Source: Berberis thunbergii
Taxonomy: Eukaryota; Streptophyta; Magnoliopsida; Ranunculales; Berberidaceae
Direction: 5' to 3'
Assembly: GCA_003290165.1 (NCBI GenBank)
Contig: QNQO01000830.1
Location: 310,001-374,000 of the forward strand
DNA: 64,000 nucleotides
The notes beneath the pieces were generated by a model that was given only the letters and a program-made list of their open reading frames with translations, did no database searches and was not told where the DNA came from. Made by a program: the position numbers and the translations under genes. Shown here one piece after another: positions 13,415-26,200 of this stretch (within the stretch, counting starts at the first letter, position 1; the number at the start of each line of letters is the position of its first letter).

Positions 13415-13780
13415 AAATCCTAAACCCTTCACTCTTTGCACACATCACCAATCTAGGTTCAAACATTGGGCTCCTCTTCCGCCAAAAGGTTTTCTACCTC
13501 GACAACTTAAACATCAACTCTTCTAAATCTCTCACCTTGAACTCTAACATCCACTACACCACTATCGATTCGATCAAATCCGTCAAAAATGCCTCTACTC
13601 AATTGGTATTCAGTATTCCGACATTGGTAGGATTTTCGACATGTAACCACAACTCGTTAGTTGCGATGTTTACACTGATCTTTACCCCATCTTCGAATTC
13701 CTCCTAATGATGTGAAAATTCCTTTTCGGGATATTTGAAAGTGTGTAACTCGATGCCCCTGACTGTTGATTTGCAGTGAA
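13415..13780 (+). pseudogene. mTERF-family gene fragment (organellar transcription factor)
   Basis: Translation in two joined frames reads like the N-terminal helical repeats of a plant mTERF protein. It has VFYLDNLNINSSK (about 13490-13530), then IDSIKSVK, then after a one-base shift near 13590 CLYSIGIQYSDIGRIFDM, PQLVSCDVYTDLYPIFEFLL and NDVKIPFRDI, up to about 13780. There are in-frame stops after FDM, after RDI and in the RCP motif. Later mTERF repeats are absent, so this is a truncated pseudogene. Which mTERF subfamily it came from is not certain. Confidence 0.7.
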
Positions 13781-15234
13781 TGATTAATTTAAGCCCACAC
13801 TGGGGTTTCTTCGGGGGTGAGGGTTGTAAGCGAGCATGCAGTCAATTTGCCCTCGACGTTGCTTTTGGTGTCGAGCATGGAGAGTGACGTCATGTGGGGG
13901 TGAAGACGAGATGGGTGTCGGTGAGAGAGGGGAGAAATCATAGGAGCAGAGGTGGAGGTGAGAGGGAAGAAATATTAAAAACCCTAGCTCTTAGTTTGCA
14001 AAATGAGTTGGGCTTGGGCTTTGGTTTGCAAAATAAGTTGGGCTTGGGCTTTGATTTTAGTTTTCTACAATAACCGGGACGGTCTGGGACTGAATCTGTG
14101 CAAATAGGTTTTGTCTCGGTTCCAGCTAGTTCAAGAGCGAGATAAGGACAACATGAACCGATTGGTCCAAGGTCGAGACTGGAATTTTTACCCACCCCTA
14201 ATTAAAAGTGTCGTTCTGATTGAAACTATCAACCGCCAAGGTAATGGGAAATTTCAGATTGGATTTGACTAAATTATCTTGTTTTTCTTACCTCTTTTTT
14301 ATATTAGTGCTACATTAATTTAGTAAAAACACTCAACTGGAGCCAAACCCTAAAATCCGCTTCAACGAAGACATTTTCTCATGCAATTCCAAGAAAAATG
14401 GAGTTTTGGGCAATGTGTTATTCCCATATTGAGTAGTTTGATTAGATCTCGTTTCCTCTAAAGGAGTAGCTCTTGTGGTAAAAAAAAAAAAAAAGACTAT
14501 CTATTTAATTTAGGGTGTAAGGAGCTTAGAGATTTTGAGGTTGTAGAACAATGAAAATGGGACAATATATCTTGAACTTTGAGGTTTCAAAATGTCATAA
14601 ATTGCGTGGCATCGAAATCGAGGGCAGTTGGACAAATTGGGGATGCCAGACTTGCCAGTCATGTCAGAAACTGTTCAACTCAGGTTGCAAAAATATGTTT
14701 TTAATTTATTTTTATTTTTAATTATGTTGGAACTAGGCTTGGAAGTTCATTGTGGTATCCGTGAGGGACGTATAAACGCAATTTTCATAGTAAATTCATA
14801 GATGATGTGCCAATAATTTGAGAAAGAGTGAACATTTTTATTCAAAGGAAAAAAAATATACAAGTTACAGGAATACATGGATTGACAAAGAGAAATGGAA
14901 GAAGGTGCAGCTAGGTCTATCTTGCCAATCTTTTTAAAAAGGCCTCATTTGGGTTCCTTTATGCAGCTTTGGTACCTAAAATTCGTTTCAATTATGGTCG
15001 TCTTGTTTGGTCTTGGTGGATTTTTTTTCTTGTGATAGCATAAAAAAAGTTTGGATCAAGATGAAGGATGTCATATAGAATAAAGCACTTTATCACTAAA
15101 TTGACCATCATTGACTAGCCTAAAAAGGGAAAATTCTTGGAAGAATTGGTCTTTCTTTGCTCTTTGCAGGTATGATTCATTTCATCATTTATTATTGTTA
15201 TTATTAAAAATTTTTAATATAATTTTTTGTTAGT
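13781..15234. other. Intergenic DNA with degraded repeat ends
   Basis: Contains a hAT-type terminal sequence near 14185-14203 (ends TTTTTACCCACCCCTA) whose partner end I could not find, and an A-run at 14480-14493. No gene is supported. Confidence 0.4.
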
Positions 15235-15242
15235 TGCATAGA

Positions 15243-17766
15243 CAGGGGCGGAGCAGGATTTTAACTTGACCCAAACTGTTAATTATTTTTTTTTATTGCA
15301 ATAGAATATTGTTAATATAAGTATTGCTAAAAAAATTATTTTCTATAAAAAATTAAATATACTATGTAAATTACTTCTACAACCCTTCCCATGTGTTATG
15401 AATCTAAAAACAAAAAAAGGGATTAAGAGATCGAACATTTCAGGGTGAAAAATAGAAGTCTTGCCATTGAGCCAAAACTCATAATTGGGCTATTAACAAA
15501 TAGAAGTCTTGCATCCTAAACATTTCAAGATGATCAATAGGATTCTGGGATCAAGAAGCTACAACAATATAGATAAAGTACCATGGATCACCATTGTTTT
15601 TTTTTTTTTTCCAAAAAGAAAGGCAATGATTTCAATTCTTAATTGACAAAGTTACAGCCAAACTTTCTAACTCGAAATCCAAAGTTCTTTCACAAGTTGA
15701 TAGAATTGTCATGATCAAATCGGTGCTTAACTCGATCCTTGTTTACACTATGCAAGTTTTCCTCATTCTCTGCGTTGTCTTCACCAAAATTGATGACATC
15801 GCTAGAATTTTCTGGTGGAATAGGGCGGCAAACAGCAAAGGCAAACATATGTGCGTTTGAGATCAAGTTTTTTTGCTCGCTATCTTGGGGGACTTAATAT
15901 CCCTTCCAACAAAAACAAAAATCTCTCCTTAATAGCAAAAAGCATTTGGAATGCTATTTCCTTTCCACAAAACCCCCGCACTCGCCAACTCAAAGCTTTG
16001 TATTACAACTCTTAAAGTATCTTCCAACTGGTCAAAGCTCCTTCCCAGGCATCCTTTGCTTGGAGGGTTAATCTCACTGCTCTGACAAAAAATGAAACGA
16101 TACCTCCTTTGGCAAATTATGTTTGGTGACCAGACCGATCTTTGGAAGGACTGCTGGGTCAAACCAGGCATCTTGTTTGTTGACTGCATTTGCAATCCTA
16201 TGGACCCTTTCCTTCCTAAAACTATTTCGAATCTTTGGACTGTGCTTACTAATGAATCCATCATATGGGACGTGGATCTTATTAACTACCTTTTTCCGAA
16301 GCCAATTGCTAGAGATATTCAGGACATTGTACTCAGACCTACGAATTGTCCCGATAAGCTTATTTGGACCTTTGACAAGAAGGGTTCTTTCTCTATCAAA
16401 AGTGAAACCCTTGCATTCACCATGGACCAGTTGGAGAGTTCCACATCTAATTTAGCCACTCCTACCTTTGGGGCTAAACAACTGTGAGCAATTTGGAGAA
16501 TCAAAATCTCGCCCTGTGTTATCTTCCAATTTTGGAAGATTAGCCAAAATATTCTACCAACTATGACCAATCTTGCGAGGCTTCATTTTCCCATCAAGGA
16601 TTGGTGCATTTTTTGCCATAATCACGAGGAAGGTAACATACACCTCTTCTTCCTCTGCTCGATCATCATCAAATTTTGGCTTCTCGCCCCTCTGTCTATT
16701 GATCGGGAGGTCACACACCTCAATCCTTACTCATTTTCAGGGTTTTTGAATTTATGTGGGATTCTGCCAAGGCTCATTCTGAGAGGATCGAAGAGATGTT
16801 ATCTCAGTCCATGGCCATACTTCTAACCATATGGCAACTTCACAACCAAACATTTTTAACAAAACCAAAGTCTCCACACAAGCTTTTCTGTCCAATTGTC
16901 ATAAAATTTGGTCATCCTAGCACAAGCACTGGCTTGGTACCACATCAGGGAATCAACCACTTCATTTCCCATCGATCCTCCTTATTCTTGAAATAGTTGT
17001 TATGGACAACCAACTTGCCTCTCGCTCCTTAATTTCTCAACCTCATACCTCTTTGGATCCCAATTCAGTGACAATAACATCTCTTATGGATATGATCCAT
17101 GCCCAATTACAGTCGACCCGAACCCAAATGCTTAACCTGAGATCTAACCATCTATAGCCAATACCCTTTTGTTTTGATCAAGACACGATCATTGTCAATT
17201 TTGACGCTTCCTTCTTTGAATCCTATAATCAGGGAAACCATCAGAGTTATTGCGATCGACATCTCTGAAATTGTACTGGCTAATGTTGCATGCCAAATAG
17301 CAGGCAAAGTTCTGGATATCAGGATGGTGGAGGGATACGCGGCAGATGTAGCTTTACTTCTCATCCAGGCACTGCTTTTTGGTGATGCATGGAATATTAT
17401 TGATCTCCTCTTGGACAACGACTCTCACCCGTCTTTTGTCATGAATTGGGTATGGCATCCTCTTATCTGTAATATTAGGTGCCTACTTCTTTTGCTTCCA
17501 TTTTGGAAATGTAAATATATATCAGTAGGGACCTCAATGTCGAGGCTCATAGCCTGACAGCAAGACAAGTAGTTTGTAATACTACTTTATCTATCTAATA
17601 AGGCCTATGGCTTTTATCAAAAAAAAAAAAAAACACATTCAGTATTTTTGGATTCATCTGATTATCCCATCTAGAACATTTTTAAATATTTCTTAATAAA
17701 TAAAATATTTCTTAAATTCTCACCAGCGCTGTAGCCTAGGTGAGCCCACTAATGGCTCCGCCATTG
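15243..17766. mobile_element. hAT non-autonomous element split by an L1 insertion
   Basis: The left terminus CAGGGGCGGAGCAGGATTTT pairs with the reverse complement of the right terminus, CAATGGCGGAGCCATTAG. Both sides carry the same 8-bp flank TGCATAGA (15235-15242 and 17767-17774), a perfect hAT target-site duplication. Removing the L1 at about 15620-17633 leaves roughly 0.5 kb of element with no transposase. Confidence 0.8.
15620..17633 (+). mobile_element. L1-type LINE, 5'-truncated and decayed, nested in the hAT element
   Basis: The frame at about 15640-15850 gives the post-catalytic region of L1 reverse transcriptase (SKVLSQVDRIVMIKSVLNSI, then IDDIARIFWWN). It continues at about 16092-16460 with FGDQTDLWKDCWV and KLIWTFDKKGSFSIKSE, then a zinc-finger-like CIFCHNHEEGNIHLF block (about 16605-16660). 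A broken RNase H domain follows (VNFDASF near 17200, AGKVLDI near 17300). The copy ends in a 15-A tail at 17619-17633. Frameshifts and stops throughout make it inactive. Confidence 0.85.
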
Positions 17767-18270
17767 TGCATAGATGATCATTATTGTCTCCCTTTCTCCT
17801 TTATCTTCATTTCCCATTTTTACCACTTTTTTTTCCTTTCTTCTGTTGACAAGCTGTAAGGTATTAGTAGATAAATTAAGCTACCAGACCACGTATTATG
17901 TGCAGAGTGAATTTTCTTCTTGTTAGCATGAAACACGATTAAGCTGTCAAGTCCTGCCTGAACTTGGAATCAATCAACCCCAATCCCAATCAAAATTTGT
18001 TTGATCAGATTCATTAGATGGATTTGATTTTTCACTTCATGTAGATATATTTATGCAACCATTATTTTACAGGTCATAAACATGAGGAAATGTCTACTTT
18101 TTCCGTTTTTTTTTTTTTAACCATGGTATAAATGCACTACAAAGAAAAAGTATTTGAACATGCATATAAAATATATAGAACTGCGATCTGTAAGCCTAGG
18201 ACAGAATGAATTGAACTCCCCGAAACAGAATATAATATTGTAATAGTTCGTTTGGAATGGATACACTCTT

Positions 18271-19382
<1,112 letters not shown>

Positions 19383-19479
19383 TGGGCTCCAGAGGGAGGC
19401 CCGACTACGGGCTAATAAACTGCTCCTGATAATTGCGTAGTGCCTAGGTTGTGAGGACTGTTCAAGATAAAAAATGATG

Positions 19480-19600
19480 CAACAATTCCCTTCACCATGA
19501 TTATTTGTTGTTTTGTAGAACAACGCGTAAAAAGAGAGGATGTTTTGAGAACATTACATGCCGTCAACTTTCAACCAAAAACATTCCATTTTTTTTTTAT
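19480..19600 (+). promoter_or_regulatory. Orphan chitinase promoter block
   Basis: Carries TTGTTGTTTTGTAGAACAAC and AACTTTCAACCAAAAACATT as in the three real promoters, but has no TATA box or coding region before the next promoter copy begins. It follows directly on the truncated end of copy 2. It looks like the relic of a lost fourth gene copy. Confidence 0.65.
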
Positions 19601-19644
19601 TCTAGGAAAGATGTAAGCTTATAATAGAATAACTAAAAGTCCGT

Positions 19645-20813
<1,169 letters not shown>

Positions 20814-21352
20814 AATCTCATGGATCACTGTTAAACTGATATTCCTATGCAACTATGTTCCATCAATCTGTGCCAAATAAATGTATGTAGTGTATATTCA
20901 TACTGTTCATCCAATCCATGGTTCTACTTGTATGTAATTGGAATGTCACTCAACTTCGAAGGTCCGAACGGGTCATTGATGACCAATAACATTGAGAACG
21001 ATAGTTGTCTTTAGATCCCTGTCTCATGGCAATCAAAATGTCTCAGAGCTGATATTGCCCACAATACTCTCCCAATAAATTGAAACCAGACCTATAATCA
21101 GAAAAAGTTGGACATCAGCTACAATCCTCTCTCAACTTGCAAGAAGAGTGCTTCTATTCTAGGTTCTATGACAGGTTTAATAGTGAACTATGAATTTTCA
21201 TGTGGTAAAACAATCTTAAGAAAGATGAATTTTCTTTTTAAAGACCTATGAATTAAACAAAGAAAACGACGATCCTCTCATCTGGTCCATATACAAAAGT
21301 AGAGTTGCAATGCGTCACAGGTTGGAGCAAATTTCAGTGTTGGCTCATTGCA
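20814..21352. other. 3' flank of chitinase copy 3
   Basis: Contains the 3' untranslated sequence and polyadenylation-like AATAAATG. No further gene is seen. Confidence 0.45.
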
Positions 21353-21362
21353 CTCCAAGCAC

Positions 21363-21468
21363 GAACTCGGGGGGGGGGGGGGGGGGGCTCCTGCGCAGGA
21401 AGCACAGGACGAGCTCCTGTGCACAGATCTGAGCCGTCGGATCTGTGCACAGGAGCTCGTCCTGATCG
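21363..21468. repeat. Small palindromic insertion with 25-bp perfect hairpin
   Basis: Arms at 21405-21429 and 21440-21464 are perfect reverse complements around the 10-base loop TGAGCCGTCG. A run of 19 G lies at 21369-21387. The whole 106-bp segment is flanked by the direct repeat CTCCAAGCAC (21353-21362 and 21469-21478), which suggests a transposed element with a 9-10-bp target duplication. Confidence 0.8.
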
Positions 21469-21623
21469 CTCCAAGCACTCGATTGGTTGGGCTTACTCTG
21501 GGAATTGTGACTGAAGTCTTGCAGGAAGAGGACTGACTCGCAATGAAAGAGGTCAGCATAGGACAGAAAACAAAAAGTAAGGGAAAGCAAAGAAAATAAT
21601 TATAAAAATAATAAATAAATAAA

Positions 21624-22951
21624 GGGTTATTTACATTTTTCTCCCTATAATACATGCCTTGTTCAACTTTGCCCCCAATTATTAATCGTATTGCACTTTT
21701 CCCCCAAGACTAGCACTCAACGTACCTTGACCGTCTGTTTTCAAAGCAAACTACCAAAATACCCCTTAGAAATCAAAGACTGAGATTAAATCTTCCGTAT
21801 CTCACACATCTAATCTTGAGGAAAAACCTAAGGCCCAACTGAAATCATAATCGTATCTCGAGGAAATTCAACGATTGATTTTAAAAAATCTTGCATCTTA
21901 GACAACTCATCTCGAAGAAAATCTAACGGTCCAAATTTAATTGTACACACATCTCTAGGTAAACCTAACGGTCCAAATTCAATTGTGCGTGCATCTCGAC
22001 TAAATGTAACGATTTAGCACGCATCTCGAGAAAAGCTCTACCGATTCAACACACATCTCAAGAAAAAACTGACAATTCAAATTTATTCGTGCACGAATGC
22101 ACGCATTTCGAGAAAATCTGACGTTCTAAATAAATTTGAATTTAATTTTGCCCTCTAAAACATAACAGACTTGAGAAATAAAGGGGAGGAAGGAGGAAGT
22201 GGAGGAATGAGGAAGAGGAAGGAGGGTGACCGGGGGGGGAGGTGGCGAGGCTGCGAGATAGAGGAAGAAAAAAAGGGGGGAGGAGGTGGAAGATAATCAA
22301 AATTTTCTTGATTAAATATTTGGAATGGAAAAGTTTGCTAAGTTTTGAAATTAAACTTGAGTGGCGGCTCATCTTCATCATCTCTCAGATCTGTTCTGTT
22401 TTAGAGGGTAAAATTAAATTCAAATTTATTTTATGGTGTTAAGCTATTGTTAGTAATTTATTATATGGGGGCAATTTATTCAAACGTCAGATTTTCTCGA
22501 GATGCATGCACATAAATTTGAATAATCAAATTTCCTCGAGATATGTGCCAAATAGTTAGATTTTTCTCGAGATGCATGTTGGATCATTATAATTTCGTCA
22601 AGCTGTGCAAAAATCATTAGATTTACCTAGAGGTGTACAATTAAATTTGGACTGTTAGATTTTCCTCGAGATGACTTGTTTAAGATGCAAGATTTTTTTA
22701 AAATCAACTGTTGAATTTTCCTCAAAATACAATTTCAGGGGCTTTAGGATTTTCCTCGAGATGTGATGCTCAAGGTACGAAATATTCAATCTCAGCATTT
22801 GATTTCTCATGGATATTTTGGTAATCTCCTTTGAAAACTGACGATCAAGGCACATTGATTGTTAGTCTTAGGGGAAAAGTAAAATACAAATAATACTTGG
22901 AGGCAAAGTTGAATAAGACATGTATTATAAGGGGGGAATTGCAAATAACCC
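21624..22951. mobile_element. Foldback element with long inverted repeats (MULE-like)
   Basis: The left end GGGTTATTTACATTTTTCTC pairs with the reverse complement of the right end GGGTTATTTGCAATTCCCCC. Arm similarity continues inward to about 22171 on the left and from about 22386 on the right. The arms are thus about 0.55 kb with a 0.2-kb purine-rich loop. The flanks ATAAATAAA (21615-21623 and 22952-22960) form a 9-bp target duplication as in Mutator-like elements, although the site is low-complexity. The arms are built of degenerate units around CATCTCGAG-AAA-TCTAACGGT. No protein is encoded. Confidence 0.8.
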
Positions 22952-23277
22952 ATAAATAAATAAATAACCATGAATGACTAATGGGATTTGCAGAAATTTC
23001 AACTCCAATATGGCAATATCAGAAGGCTTGAATTCTATTACTCAACTCCATAACTACAAACTTTGCTTAACAATCATCTTACGTAACAACATTGACCTTG
23101 TTAATAAGATTTCTAAAGAGAGCTCAATTCTATTACTCTATTTCAGCTGTCAAAAACTGCAATATGAGGCCAAACAGCTCTCTCTCGGAGGAAATACTCT
23201 CGGAGGAAATAAACTGAGTCCCCAAACTAGTTCTTGCCCAGCTTTACAACATCAAGTTCCAGTAGCTCCTTGGCATA

Positions 23278-26200
23278 TCATGGTGATTTAGTACTAGAGA
23301 TCTCAAATGGATATGTAGAGCACCTCAACATGGCTGAATGTTGTTGTGCCCCTATTGATGCCTTATTAATACTTTCTTTCACAATTGTCTTGACAAAGAG
23401 CTCACCAGCTCTATACGAGGATCGTACCTATGAAAAAACAATCCATTTTAATCTTTAGTGACAATCGTCATACAAAATGAGGCTGTGAAGGTCATGCTTG
23501 GTACAAATAAGAAATCAAAGGCTACAGTTTTACTATCAAAAAAAAAAAAAAAAAAAAAACCTACAGCATAACTCGTACACTGTTTATTCAAGGGGGCCAT
23601 GCTATCGATTACTACAAAAATCATCAATGTGATGCAATTTGTTATTGTTACAAAGAATCTGACAGCACCTATCTTCTCATCCTTGCCTATCATTATCAAA
23701 TCCATTAACCACCATCAGAAGTTACAGTGACACAATACCTACAATATCTGTCCGATATCAGAGGACCCCTAAAACATGCAAATAACGAACCTTCTGGTGC
23801 CGTTCTGTAATCTGGAGCAGACCACCCCAAAATTAGACTAAAACTCACCTCTGTCCACAATTCATTCCACAAACACACTCTTCAATAATACTCCATGGAT
23901 CAACTGCTTATCCCCACTCTATACAGCAACGAGGACCGCACTTCCAATTGCAAAAGCAAACCTCCTTGCATGGACCATCCAACTGTTGCATTGCTTGCAA
24001 TGGAGGGCTATCTTAGAGAGGGCCTAATCCCTTGTTTAATACACTCAAAACATTTCTCATGGAAGCCAAAGTTAGATCCAACTTCTAAGGCCTACTAAGG
24101 ATCTGGATTTGGAAGTAAACAATGTACTTATGAATTAAGGGTGTGTTTGGTTGCATGAAATCCAATGCCATGGGAATTCATGAGGGAACCCCTACATTTT
24201 AGGTCAATTTGATGTATCACACCCTAAAAGTGCTCTTACATCTTGCAGCTTGCATTTATTTTACAGTGAACTAATCATGTGCCCTAGAGTTAGTTATTTA
24301 AGTCAGATGGATTTGACAAGTTTATAAACTCATGAAATTAGTATTTCTTTTGATAACATCTATGAGTTTTCTATCAGAACCTATTATTGCATGCAACTCT
24401 ACCCATAACTTGCAAGCTATGTCCCTATCTAACAAATGATAGATGTTATCCAGAAATTCGTATATGAAACAGTCTTAGCTCATTTCCTACAATTAAAACT
24501 CGATGCACATTAAAAGATATGGATCTATCTGTTTAGAAAATAATTCTTTCAGCAAAAGATCTTATGTCACTTCATTGGGCATCAAATCTAATGTTTACGC
24601 CAGGAAGTGAAGCACGGGGCACACCTTATTTTCACACCGCATACGAATAGTTGTAGAAAAAATTATTATTAGACTAGTTCCCTCTAGATTTATGTAATCA
24701 GACAAACTTGGATCAGATTTTAGGACTTAGTCATCTTGGCAGACATAGAGATCCCAACCAAAATGTAAATAGGAACGAGAACTTTACCAATGGCCCACTG
24801 GCTATATAACGGAAACCAATCGATTCTCCATAGTCCTTCCAGTATGCAAACTTTTCAGGGGTTACATACTCCTTAACAGTCAGGTGTAATGGAGTCGGCT
24901 ACAAGAAGAAAACTATTATGAGTTTCAGACACAGACAAGAGAAAAGGACAAACATATATAGTGAATGCATAAAAAAATATTCACCTGTAAATACTGTCCA
25001 AATGTCAAAATATCAACACCAATGGCACTTAAATCAGCCATGGCTTCCTTAATTTCCTCATCCGTTTCACCAAGGCCAAGCATTATCGAAGATTTGGTTA
25101 TCATCCCCTCTTTGCAGAGCTTTGCATGTTTTAAAACAGATAAACTTTGCTCATATCTGCGCCATCAAACCAAGTATCACATCTTCAAAATAGTTTACTT
25201 CAAGGTTAAAAGATAAAAAGGTCTCTATCATCTAGGTATCTGAAAATGTTCTTTTCAGTCAGCTGGTTGGATCAAGTCAAGTATACATATGAACCATCTG
25301 TGTATTGAATCAGAGGTGCCGTTTTAGCTTTAAAGCTTCATAGAAGCAAATTTATGCTACCGTGCAATTAAGTGAAAATACACACACCCGGGTCTACTAA
25401 GGGGTCGGGGGGCTGCTGCGCCCCCCCCCCCCTCAACTTTCAAAATATTTTTAATAAATATTTAGACTTCAAAAATCAATTATATAATATATATAATACA
25501 ATATCTTAATTGCTCATTCAAATATTTCTATGTTTCTTTGATGATGTAGTGGTTAAAAGATTATATTTTTAGTAAACAACCCGAGTTCGATACTCTTGGA
25601 GCGCCTAATTTTTACTTTATTTTTTCAATGCAATTTTATATGTAATTGCAAATGATAAAAATATGAATTACTTGTTCATAAGTGGTATAAAACCTCAAAA
25701 AATATTTGAAATTAATATCTAAAACAATAACTATATAATTCAAAGAAAATATATACCATTAGCCAACTGATACAAAATTTGAGGCTCATATAAATCATTT
25801 TTTCTATGAAATTGTATTAAGATCTTATTATGTTCGCAAAATTTTCAGTTTTTTAAGCTTCAACTAGATACTTATCCTAATTATTTTTTTATTTAAGTTA
25901 TATACTCTAGTTATTACACTCATTTGCCCTTGCTAAAGTTATGATATTGTGACTTTACTTTGAGTTAAAAATTGGACTACACTAAATTCAATTTAGTATA
26001 CGCAATGTACTTTTGATGGTTGCATTTTTTTATTAATTACTAGCTCGAGTAGGAAAAAAATTTGGTTCTGCCATTTATACTACTATTATAAACTAATAAT
26101 TATTTGTCATTTCACCCCCCCCCCCCTGACTAAAATCCTGGGTTCGCCACTGCACACACTCAAGATATTTCTTATAGAATCAAAATTTATTCTATAAACA

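Noticed and set aside
24140..24240. GGGTGTGTTTGGTTGCATG as a Tourist/Harbinger end
   Set aside because: No matching opposite end or target duplication found.
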